Shown: piece by piece, positions 1 through 6,274 of the stretch
Position numbering within the stretch: position 1 is the first letter of the stretch
How the letters are laid out: every line of letters begins with the position of its first letter
NCBI GenBank assembly: GCA_937893785.1
Contig: CALCSP010000472.1
Span: forward strand, 1 to 8,910
Direction of reading: 5' to 3'
DNA from: an uncultured Verrucomicrobiales bacterium
GTDB taxonomy: Bacteria; Verrucomicrobiota; Verrucomicrobiia; Verrucomicrobiales; DEV007
DNA length: 8,910 bases
Position numbers and translations under genes: made by a program
The notes under the pieces: generated by a model
Databases searched by the model: none
Told to the model about the DNA's origin: nothing
Seen by the model: only the letters and a program-made list of their open reading frames with translations

Positions 1-1
1 A

Positions 2-1894
2 GATGACAAAAAGGGCAGTCTTGTCGGAGATTCACAGAAACTGGGTGCAGCATGGGAAACCCGCACAGAAGCCCGCACTCTGATTCAGGCAATCCCGGCG
101 CCACGTGGACAAATTACCGACCGTCATGGGCAGCCGCTTGCGCAAAATACAGTGGGTTATTTTATTTCCCTGAAAATGCCATACTTGGTCGGGGCTAATG
201 ATGCCAAGGTCATTGAGTATGCCAGGGGGCGCATGAAATTCGCTTCTGCCCTACTGGGAGAGTACTGGACATTGAGTGAGAGCAGGATTCTGAGTCATTA
301 CAAAAACCGTCGCTGGTTGCCGCTGCCCTTTTCATCGATGCTAACCGAAGCTCAGAAAGAGGCCCTGAAGGATGAGCTTGGTGAAGGGCTTGAACTTTTT
401 CCAACCTACCAGCGTTATTACCCGTCTGGGGCTAGTGCTTGTCACATTGTTGGTTATGTAGGAAAAAAGGCGAGGTTGCCCACCGGTCCGGTTGCTTCCG
501 GGGAACCTCTCTGGCCAATCACGGAGGGACGTGAAGGTCTCGAGGTGACTTTTGATGAACATTTGCAGGGGACCCCGGGAAGTATCAATTACCTCTTTGA
601 TGCCAATGGGCTGAAACTGGGTGAGGAGGTTGTTCGACAGCCCATGCCTGGCAATAATGTCGTTACTTCTATTGATGCAGGGATGCAGGTCCTAGCAGAA
701 AAGGCACTGGCAGATTATACGGATCGAGGGGCATTCGTGGTGATGGATGTGCAAAGTGGGGATATTTATGCTATGGCCTCACGACCCACTTATGATCTCA
801 ATACGTGGGTTCCTGCAATCAGTAATGAAGAGTTCAAGGCTCTTCAGGAAGACTCGGGACTCCCGCTTTTTCCACGAGCCTTCAGGGGGCAGTATCCGCC
901 AGCTTCTACATTCAAGTGTTCTGTTGCATTGGCGGCACTGGAGAGCGGCGTGGTAGATGGCTCAACACTTTTGGATTGCCCGACCTCGGTGGAAATTGGC
1001 AACGAGTTGTTTCATAACTGGGCAAAGTTACCGGAAGGCGAACTTACCGTTGTCACGGCATTAATGCGATCCTGTAACACATGGTTTTATAACGTTGGTC
1101 GCCAAACCGGTGGTGATACCTTGGCAGGCATGGCCAACCGTCTCGGGTTTGGCACCAAGACGGGAATTCCACTGAATGCTGAGGAGGACGGGTTCATGCC
1201 TACTGACGCTGTTGTCAGGAAAAAATTCGGTCATTCCTTCAATGGCGGCTACGTTGCCCATGCGGCGATCGGTCAGGGATCGGTGCTTGCTACTCCTCTG
1301 CAGGTGGCCCAAATGATGGCAGGAATTGGCAACGGCCGGATTCTCCCCAAGCCAAGGCTCGTTATCCAGGTGCAGGATTTAAACAATAATGTCATCGATT
1401 CTTTCCCGGCCGAGGAACGCAATTCCCTTGATCTGGTTCCTGAAAATCTAGCTTTGGTGAGACAGGGAATGGTCGATGTGGTGAATGCCAGTGCCGGGAC
1501 GGCCAAGGGTTCGCGCAATGATTACGTGACCATGGCGGGAAAAACGGGCACCGGTCAGTGGATACAGAATCAAGAGCAATTATATATTTCATGGTTTGCC
1601 GGGTTTATTCCTGCTGAAGATCCAAAGTATGCTTTTGCGGCAGTCTGCGAGGGTAACCCGGGTGAGTATATTACCGGTAGTAGTAAGGCAGCCCCGATGG
1701 TCGGTCAGTTTTTCAATGCCCTGTACAAGCTCAAGGATGAGCGAGGTGAACTTGAGGGCTATAACAAGACTGCGGTTGCGACGACTCACCGGTTGCCGGG
1801 AGAAGAGGATACCGAGGAGAAGGTGAGAAAGGCTCGGCGTTCCTTTTTGGATAGTATTTCAGCCCGTTCCATTTTCGGCAGGCGCAACCGTTAG
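2..1894 (+). CDS. mrdA: Penicillin-binding protein 2, peptidoglycan D,D-transpeptidase (5' truncated by window)
   Basis: Class B penicillin-binding protein that cross-links peptidoglycan stem peptides in the periplasm during cell elongation, normally with RodA and the MreCD scaffold. The reading frame is open from base 2, so the true start and the N-terminal membrane anchor lie left of the window; 630 residues are visible. The GTG at 152 is an internal valine, because the conserved RGQITDRHGQPLA motif opening the PBP dimerisation domain lies upstream of it (visible residues 35-47). The transpeptidase domain has all three catalytic motifs: STFK at 302-305 with the nucleophilic serine (bases 905-916), SCN at 357-359 (1070-1078) and KTGT at 514-517 (1541-1552). 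The tail is charged and rich in Arg and Lys. The next gene is not rodA, unlike the common mrdA-rodA pairing. PBP3 (FtsI) is a less likely alternative, given the long dimerisation domain and the PBP2-like N-terminal motif. Confidence 0.93.
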   Translation, partial: DDKKGSLVGDSQKLGAAWETRTEARTLIQAIPAPRGQITDRHGQPLAQNTVGYFISLKMPYLVGANDAKVIEYARGRMKFASALLGEYWTLSESRILSHYKNRRWLPLPFSSMLTEAQKEALKDELGEGLELFPTYQRYYPSGASACHIVGYVGKKARLPTGPVASGEPLWPITEGREGLEVTFDEHLQGTPGSINYLFDANGLKLGEEVVRQPMPGNNVVTSIDAGMQVLAEKALADYTDRGAFVVMDVQSGDIYAMASRPTYDLNTWVPAISNEEFKALQEDSGLPLFPRAFRGQYPPASTFKCSVALAALESGVVDGSTLLDCPTSVEIGNELFHNWAKLPEGELTVVTALMRSCNTWFYNVGRQTGGDTLAGMANRLGFGTKTGIPLNAEEDGFMPTDAVVRKKFGHSFNGGYVAHAAIGQGSVLATPLQVAQMMAGIGNGRILPKPRLVIQVQDLNNNVIDSFPAEERNSLDLVPENLALVRQGMVDVVNASAGTAKGSRNDYVTMAGKTGTGQWIQNQEQLYISWFAGFIPAEDPKYAFAAVCEGNPGEYITGSSKAAPMVGQFFNALYKLKDERGELEGYNKTAVATTHRLPGEEDTEEKVRKARRSFLDSISARSIFGRRNR

Positions 1895-1924
1895 TCACTG
1901 TAACATTCGATCTATTCTTTTTTT

Positions 1925-2329
1925 ATGGAAGTGCAAGTGGCCACCCTCTGCGATTCAGCGCATGATTATAACCATAAGTTATGCATCATCGGTACCTTTG
2001 ACACCATTTGTTCAACGAGGTTGCCCGTTATTCATCCACAATGCGCAATCGCCCTGAGAATTTGCTTTAAACCTGGAGATGAAGGTGAACATGATATTGC
2101 CATTAACTTCATTGACGATGATGGGAAGCCCAAGATGCCACCGCTTCGTTCACGCATTGCAATCAAGCTTCCCGCGGAGGCATACTTCCTTACTCGCAAT
2201 TTGGTGATTAATATTCAGCAACTCCGGTTTGATAGCGTTGGTCAGTTTTCAATCGATGTCACCGCAGATGGGGAAATTCTCACCCGAATTCCGTTGCGTG
2301 TGATGCTTGTTGAAAAAGACAAGCAGTAG
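1925..2329 (+). CDS. Small conserved protein, DUF6941-like, function unknown
   Basis: A 134-residue soluble protein with no signal peptide or membrane segment. It opens MEVQVATLCDSAHDYNHKL, then IIGTFDTI, a HPQCAIALRI strand and a C-terminal IPLRVMLVEK strand. This pattern of alternating short beta strands resembles, from memory, the DUF6941 family common in Verrucomicrobiota; no biochemical role is known to me. The ATG lies 30 bases after the mrdA stop, so it may be co-transcribed with it. There is no Shine-Dalgarno sequence; the start is preceded by seven T residues (1918-1924), which might serve ribosomal protein S1 binding or simply be AT-rich spacer. The start is fairly secure because the conserved-looking N-terminus begins there. 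It converges on the cupin gene, with a hairpin between them. Gene reality is well supported by the clean stop and family resemblance; function is not. Confidence 0.78.
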   Translation: MEVQVATLCDSAHDYNHKLCIIGTFDTICSTRLPVIHPQCAIALRICFKPGDEGEHDIAINFIDDDGKPKMPPLRSRIAIKLPAEAYFLTRNLVINIQQLRFDSVGQFSIDVTADGEILTRIPLRVMLVEKDKQ

Positions 2330-2334
2330 CCCGT

Positions 2335-2360
2335 AGCATCGATTGCGCACAATCGATGCT
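2335..2360. terminator. Perfect hairpin between convergent genes, probable terminator without U-tract
   Basis: Bases 2335-2345 (AGCATCGATTG) and 2350-2360 (CAATCGATGCT) are exact reverse complements around a 4-base CGCA loop. The hairpin sits 5 bases after the stop at 2329 and 6 bases before the opposing stop at 2367, where a bidirectional terminator would be expected. Neither strand has a clear T run after the stem, so intrinsic termination may be weak; it could also protect 3' ends or act as a protein-binding palindrome. Confidence 0.5.
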
Positions 2361-2366
2361 GGGATG

Positions 2367-2729
2367 TCATTGCTCAAAATAAGTGTCCTCGTGTGAATAA
2401 GGAGGGGCGCAACAGCAGAGAAACCGCAGTGGGGTATCCTGTGATGCACGAATCTGGTGCCATGCTCCTGCAGGGATAAGAATGCCGTCTCCTCGAGCTA
2501 CTTTTCGGGTTTCACCATCGATTTCCATCGTAGCCTGTCCTTCTAGAATAAAGTAGAGTTCCTCGCTTTTTCTGTGGTAGTGCCGTTGGGTGACCCCGTT
2601 GGGAGGCAAACTTGCCTCGGCAAGGCTTTGTTTTTCCACCGGTGCATTGGTGGAGTCAAGAATGCTGCGGATGGTAGAACCGTCCGCGGTAGTAAATGGC
2701 GCCTGGCTTGCCAGAGAGTTAACGGTCAT
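2367..2729 (-). CDS. Small single-domain cupin protein
   Basis: A 120-residue cupin (double-stranded beta-helix) protein, probably metal binding and cytoplasmic. Cupin motif 1 is clear: HYH at residues 50-52, Glu56 and Gly64 (HYHRKSEELYFILEG). Motif 2 is GDGILIPAGAWHQ, with Pro86, Gly88 and His91. The two His, Glu and third His would form the usual metal site. The reading frame is open upstream to an ATG at 2840, but that would overlap the start of mpl and add a low-quality 37-residue tail; the ATG at 2729 gives a normal N-terminus (MTVNSLASQ). No Shine-Dalgarno is seen. A possible promoter (TTGAAT at 2765-2760, 17-base spacer, TGTAAA at 2742-2737) would start transcription almost at the ATG. 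Small cupins of this type are often annotated as mannose-6-phosphate isomerase-like, but the substrate cannot be told from the sequence. Confidence 0.85.
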   Translation of the reverse strand: MTVNSLASQAPFTTADGSTIRSILDSTNAPVEKQSLAEASLPPNGVTQRHYHRKSEELYFILEGQATMEIDGETRKVARGDGILIPAGAWHQIRASQDTPLRFLCCCAPPYSHEDTYFEQ

Positions 2730-2807
2730 GGTAATATTTACATACTGTTTTTGGGGGATATTCAAGTTCACCTTGCAGGCAGACCCAGATAGCCTAGTGA
2801 ATGAGGC
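2730..2807. promoter_or_regulatory. Divergent intergenic region between cupin gene and mpl operon
   Basis: These 78 bases must hold promoters in both directions. Leftward, TTGAAT (2765-2760) and TGTAAA (2742-2737), each 4 of 6 to the sigma-70 consensus with 17-base spacing, are a plausible pair. Rightward, only weak matches are seen, such as TTGCAG at 2773-2778 with TAGTGA at 2795-2800. No convincing operator palindrome was found. The assignment rests mainly on gene orientation. Confidence 0.35.
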
Positions 2808-4217
2808 ATGGCAGAGGATAACCATTATCGTCATTTTCACTTTGTAGGCATTTGCGGAACAGCGATGGGTGCTGTTGCTGCAGCGATGAAGGATAGGGGG
2901 TGTGTCGTTAGTGGTTCCGATGCCCAGGTCTATGAACCGATGTCCAGTTTCCTCAAGGAGAAGGGCATCGTCATCGTGGAGGGGTATGCGGCAGAAAATA
3001 TTCCTCCGCAGGCGGACATGGTGGTGATCGGTAATGCTGTGAGTCGCGGTAACCCGGAAGTTGAGGCGATCCTTGAGCGTAAGCTTGCTTATACTTCGCT
3101 GCCACAGTTGCTAAAGGATCAATTTCTTTGGGGACGCCGCAATCTGGTGGTCACCGGCACGCATGGTAAGACCACCACGGCATCCATGCTTACCCATTTA
3201 CTCTGTTCATGTGGATTGGATCCTGGATACATGATTGGTGGAATCGCTCGGGACCTCGGTAGAGGATGTCATTTCAGTGATTCGGAATTCTTTGTCCTCG
3301 AGGGAGATGAGTATGATACGGCGTTTTTTGACAAGCGATCAAAGTTTGTTCACTACCTGCCCGAGGTGGTTATTATTAACAATATCGAATTTGATCATGC
3401 GGATATTTTTGAGGATCTCGATGCTATCAAGAAGAGTTTCCGTAACATGCTTAACATTGTGCCGGGTAATGGAATCGTGCTCGTTAACGGTGATGATGAA
3501 AATGCTCTGGATGTTGCGAAAGGTTGTCATGCGCAAGTGCTACGCGTGGGATTTGATGCACAGTGTGAGAGGCGTATCACGGATGTGGAATATGGCCCCG
3601 GAAGTTCTCGGTTTACCGTTCATGGGATCCGTTGTGAGATTGCCATGGATGGTGAGTTTAACGTTCGCAATGCCGCGATGGCCCTATGTGCAGCCTGTTT
3701 TGTCGGCCTGGATGAAGAGCAGATTTCCGGGTCACTGGCTGGTTTTTCCGGTGTTGCTCGCCGGCAGGAATTGCGCGGAGAGCAGGCTGGAATCAAGGTC
3801 ATTGATGATTTTGGACATCACCCGACGGCCATCCGTGCGACTTTGGGGGCAATCCGGCAGCGTTATCCGGGTAGTCGTATATGGGCGCTTTTTGAGCCGC
3901 GTTCGAATACCAGTAGGCGTAACCTGATGCAGGATGAACTGATGGAGGCTCTCTCAGCGGCTGATGGTGTCTTTGTGTGTTCGGTTACGGATTCCGGTAA
4001 GGTTCCCGAGGGGCAACTGCTCGATGTTAAGGCGGTAGTTGAAGCCCTGATTGAGAAAGGTCGAGAGGCATTCGTGGAACCCGGGGCCGATGCTATTGTT
4101 ACCAAACTCAAGTCACTGGCAGAGGACGGGGATACCGTGGTTGTCCTGAGCAATGGCGGATTTGATGGAATTCATGTCAAGTTGCTACAGGCTCTTGGCG
4201 AAGGAATGGAAGGATAG
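2808..4217 (+). CDS. mpl: UDP-N-acetylmuramate:L-Ala-gamma-D-Glu-meso-DAP ligase (murein tripeptide recycling)
   Basis: Cytoplasmic Mur-family ATP-dependent ligase that joins recycled L-Ala-D-Glu-meso-DAP tripeptide to UDP-MurNAc, returning cell-wall breakdown products to synthesis. The protein is 469 residues, near the family's usual 450-460. Three Mur domains are visible: a UDP-binding N-terminus with HFHFVGICGTAMG (residues 8-20), a central ATPase domain with P-loop GTHGKTT (117-123) and the Mpl-typical stretches EGDEYDTAFFDKRSKFVHY and NNIEFDHADIFEDLDAIKK, and a C-terminal domain with DDFGHHPTA (333-341). The EYDTAFFDKRSKF and EFDHADIF signatures separate it from MurC. The ATG at 2808 is the only sensible start, although the GAGG before it is only one base away. 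It leads a four-gene run and its stop lies 3 bases before the next start. Presence of Mpl implies DAP-type peptidoglycan and murein salvage. Confidence 0.95.
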   Translation: MAEDNHYRHFHFVGICGTAMGAVAAAMKDRGCVVSGSDAQVYEPMSSFLKEKGIVIVEGYAAENIPPQADMVVIGNAVSRGNPEVEAILERKLAYTSLPQLLKDQFLWGRRNLVVTGTHGKTTTASMLTHLLCSCGLDPGYMIGGIARDLGRGCHFSDSEFFVLEGDEYDTAFFDKRSKFVHYLPEVVIINNIEFDHADIFEDLDAIKKSFRNMLNIVPGNGIVLVNGDDENALDVAKGCHAQVLRVGFDAQCERRITDVEYGPGSSRFTVHGIRCEIAMDGEFNVRNAAMALCAACFVGLDEEQISGSLAGFSGVARRQELRGEQAGIKVIDDFGHHPTAIRATLGAIRQRYPGSRIWALFEPRSNTSRRNLMQDELMEALSAADGVFVCSVTDSGKVPEGQLLDVKAVVEALIEKGREAFVEPGADAIVTKLKSLAEDGDTVVVLSNGGFDGIHVKLLQALGEGMEG

Positions 4218-4220
4218 GTC

Positions 4221-5018
4221 ATGCGACAAACCTTGATGCAATTTCCGGCAAAAAACGTGCTTTCGTTAACACTTTTTGCATTGTTACTGAGCTGTCTTCA
4301 GGATCAAGCGAGGGCTGGCGAAGTGTTGGCTGTGACCCCGGGTATTGATGCCGGAACCTCCCAGCTGGTAGTAGTGGTGGCTGATTCATGGCAGTCGCAC
4401 CGGGGCAGGTTGCAATGTTTTGAGCGAAGGGGAAAATCTGCTTGGCGTCCGGTTCTGGACAGGCCGGCAACTGTATTATTGGGGCGCAAGGGGCTGGCCT
4501 GGGGAAGGGGGCTCTTTGTCGGGAAAGGGGCACGCATCAAGCGAGAGGGTGATGGATGCTCACCGGCAGGGGTTTTTCGTATCGGGAAGATCTATGGTGA
4601 AGGCAGACGCCTGCCTGAAGGTGCGAGTTATCCCTACATCCGGGTGACCCGGCGGGATGCCTGGGTAGATGATCCGGAAAATCCCTTCTACAACCGGCAT
4701 GTTCGTATTCCTGAAGGAAAGCCGCTTCCCGTTTGGTTTGAGAAGCAGCGAATGCGTCTTGGTGATCCGGCCTATCATTGGTTGATTGAGATCCGGCATA
4801 ACAGTGATCCTCCAATTCCCGGATTGGGCAGTGCGATATTCTTTCATACCCGCCGAGGTGAGAATCGTCCGACGGCAGGATGCACCGCAATGACGCGTGA
4901 TCATCTGGAGCGGGTAATCGCGTTTTTGCGGGCGCCGGCTAATCCGCTCTACGTATTGTTGCCGGCTGGCGAATACAAGAGATATGCCGGTGCTTGGGGC
5001 CTGCCTGACTTTCCTTAG
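4221..5018 (+). CDS. Exported L,D-transpeptidase catalytic (YkuD-type) domain protein
   Basis: A 265-residue exported protein with an L,D-transpeptidase catalytic domain. Such enzymes use a cysteine to make 3,3 DAP-DAP cross-links, attach proteins to murein or trim stem peptides in the periplasm. The signal region has a hydrophobic core (residues 13-24). It could be processed at a lipobox-like LLSC (Cys25) or by signal peptidase I after ARA (Ala32). The catalytic region shows FFHTRRGENRPTAGCTAM, with His209 and nucleophilic Cys221. This is a variant of the usual HX(14-17)[S/T]HGChN motif, with AGC in place of HGC. KREGDGCSPAGVFRIG in the middle is typical of the ErfK/YbiS-like branch I associate with COG3786. 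A good Shine-Dalgarno, GGAAGGA (4208-4214), lies inside the end of mpl, 6 bases from the ATG, indicating translation from the same message. Its murein substrate fits the upstream mpl. Transpeptidase versus carboxypeptidase activity is open. Confidence 0.87.
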   Translation: MRQTLMQFPAKNVLSLTLFALLLSCLQDQARAGEVLAVTPGIDAGTSQLVVVVADSWQSHRGRLQCFERRGKSAWRPVLDRPATVLLGRKGLAWGRGLFVGKGARIKREGDGCSPAGVFRIGKIYGEGRRLPEGASYPYIRVTRRDAWVDDPENPFYNRHVRIPEGKPLPVWFEKQRMRLGDPAYHWLIEIRHNSDPPIPGLGSAIFFHTRRGENRPTAGCTAMTRDHLERVIAFLRAPANPLYVLLPAGEYKRYAGAWGLPDFP

Positions 5019-5023
5019 TAGCT

Positions 5024-5206
5024 ATGGAACTCTTGCCTGTGACCTGTCCGTCCTGTTTTCAAACCTTTGGGATTTCAGCCCCATCAGTGGATGAGCTGCC
5101 TGCTGACCTTGACTATGACTGCGAGGTTTGTTGTCGCCCGATGATGATTCTGGTTTCCGAAGCGCAGGGGGAGGTATGGGCTGAGGCACGCGGGCTTGGG
5201 GATTGA
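5024..5206 (+). CDS. Small Cys-rich CPXCG family zinc-ribbon-like protein
   Basis: A 60-residue acidic protein with two cysteine pairs: CPSC (Cys8, Cys11) near the N-terminus and CEVCC (Cys33, Cys36, Cys37) followed by RP. The spacing and the D-Y-D-C-x-V-C-C-R-P block match the cysteine-rich CPXCG family (function unknown), whose members look like single zinc ribbons. In family members I recall, the first motif is CPYCG, but here the residue after the second Cys is Phe. The ATG at 5024 is 5 bases after the preceding stop and there is no clear Shine-Dalgarno, so translation may be coupled. Its stop is 4 bases before the next gene's ATG. It is short but convincing because the cysteine pattern, in-frame stop and tight packing agree. 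A zinc or redox role is an inference. Confidence 0.82.
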   Translation: MELLPVTCPSCFQTFGISAPSVDELPADLDYDCEVCCRPMMILVSEAQGEVWAEARGLGD

Positions 5207-5210
5207 TGTC

Positions 5211-6221
5211 ATGCCGCGTGTTTCCATTATCTTGCCGGTTCGCAATGCACAAGCGACACTAGAGCAGTCAGTAAGCAGCTGCCTTGCTCAGAGTTTCACC
5301 GACTTTGAATTGATCATTGTTGATGATGGATCAACTGACGGCTCAACGGAGATTGCCGGAATGTTCAGTCGGCTTGACTCACGGGTCGTGCGAATTAGTC
5401 TCGGAGAAAATCGTGGCGTGGCAGTAGCTGCGGAGGTGGGTCGCAAGGCCGCTTCGGGCGAATTCATCGCGCGCATGGATGCTGATGATGTTTGTCGCCC
5501 ACAGCGTATTGCCCGCCAGGTGCAGGTCCTAGACCGGCAGCAAAATCTTGCCGGTTGCGGCACAGCGGTCCGGCTCATTGGAGCACCGCAATCCGAGCCG
5601 GGCCGGGGATTTTCCGAGCACGTACGCTGGGTGAATAGCCTCAGTTCCCCGGAACAGCTGGCGGCAGAACGTTTCATTGACAGTCCTCTAGTCAATCCTT
5701 CTTCAATGGTCAGGGCGTCTGTATTGGAATCGGTTGGGGGGTTCAGTGACCCGGAATGGGCTGAGGATTATGATCTTTGGCTACGTCTTCTTGAGGAAGG
5801 TCATCAGTTCCTGAATATCCAACAAGCGTTGCTCGACTGGCATGATTCGGAAGGTCGACTCACGCGGGCCTCGGTCCGCTATTCCGCGGAAATGTTCTCA
5901 AGGGCCAAGGCGTATTACCTCGCACGGGTGCCGCGAGTGGCAAAGTCAGGGGTGGAGATTGCCGGTGCGGGTCCTGTCGGCAAGCGCCTAGCTCGTCACC
6001 TTGTTGCCAATTCGGTGCGTGTTGGCTGTTTCTATGAAGTTCATCCGAGGCGAATGGGCGAAAGGATTGCCGGGATTGAGGTCCGAGATCACTCGAGTAT
6101 GCACTGCGGGGAATCCGTGTTATTAGCGGCTGTTGGCCTGCCCGGCGCGCGCGGGCGTATCCGTAAGCTGGCACTTGCGGCAGGTTATCGTGAAGGAGTT
6201 GATTTCTTTTGTGTGGCCTGA
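5211..6221 (+). CDS. Family 2 glycosyltransferase with C-terminal Rossmann-like domain
   Basis: A 336-residue cytoplasmic or membrane-associated glycosyltransferase with no membrane segment. The N-terminal GT-A domain (about 1-225) opens VSIILPVRNAQATLEQS and contains IIVDDGSTDGS (nucleotide-sugar binding), the metal-binding DAD motif at Asp90-Asp92 (RMDADD) and the likely catalytic-base motif ED at 185-186 (AEDYDLWLRLLEEG). The C-terminal domain (about 245-336) starts VEIAGAGPVGKRLARHL, a dinucleotide-binding glycine motif at Gly252-Gly257, and ends LLAAVGLPGARGRIRKLAL then GYREGVDFFCVA. It resembles PglD-type or CoA/NAD-binding Rossmann halves, and I recall similar fusions in other bacteria. 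An in-frame TTG at 5196 would overlap the previous gene; the ATG at 5211 is preferred because VSIILPV follows directly. As the last gene of the mpl run it fits an envelope role, but the sugar donor and acceptor cannot be assigned. Confidence 0.88.
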   Translation: MPRVSIILPVRNAQATLEQSVSSCLAQSFTDFELIIVDDGSTDGSTEIAGMFSRLDSRVVRISLGENRGVAVAAEVGRKAASGEFIARMDADDVCRPQRIARQVQVLDRQQNLAGCGTAVRLIGAPQSEPGRGFSEHVRWVNSLSSPEQLAAERFIDSPLVNPSSMVRASVLESVGGFSDPEWAEDYDLWLRLLEEGHQFLNIQQALLDWHDSEGRLTRASVRYSAEMFSRAKAYYLARVPRVAKSGVEIAGAGPVGKRLARHLVANSVRVGCFYEVHPRRMGERIAGIEVRDHSSMHCGESVLLAAVGLPGARGRIRKLALAAGYREGVDFFCVA

Positions 6222-6256
6222 GGACATCATCCCTCATGCCGATTTTAGTCAACCTT

Positions 6257-6272
6257 AAGGGGCGATGCCCTT
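6257..6272. terminator. Short hairpin between convergent genes, weak terminator candidate
   Basis: AAGGGGC (6257-6263) can pair with GCCCTT (6267-6272) around a GAT loop if one G is bulged, and CTTT follows on the + strand. It lies between the glycosyltransferase stop (6221) and the opposing FGE stop (6275), where a terminator is expected. The stem is short and the T run interrupted, so this is tentative. Confidence 0.35.
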
Positions 6273-6274
6273 CT

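Noticed and set aside
334..342. CATCGATGC matching part of the 2335-2360 hairpin
   Set aside because: It is a short match inside coding sequence without the second arm, as expected by chance.
152..1894. GTG at 152 as the start of the penicillin-binding protein
   Set aside because: The frame stays open to base 2 and the conserved RGQITDRHGQPLA motif lies upstream, so this is an internal valine codon in a gene cut by the window edge.
2376..2420. Three adjacent cysteines near the cupin C-terminus as a novel metal site
   Set aside because: The CCCAPPYSHEDT ending resembles, from memory, the usual tail of this cupin subfamily, so it is probably not new.
2730..2840. Longer cupin start at 2840
   Set aside because: It would overlap the start of mpl, and the added 37 residues look like translated promoter DNA rather than protein.
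3235..3927. 230-residue open frame inside mpl on the same strand
   Set aside because: It lies wholly within the well-supported mpl frame, has no recognisable motifs and looks like an out-of-frame translation.
5196..5210. TTG start for the glycosyltransferase
   Set aside because: It overlaps the previous gene and adds five residues before the normal family start; the ATG at 5211 fits better.
5288..5695. Antisense open frame under the glycosyltransferase (135 residues)
   Set aside because: It has an Arg/Ser-rich composition typical of antisense reading and is entirely covered by a gene with clear GT-A motifs.
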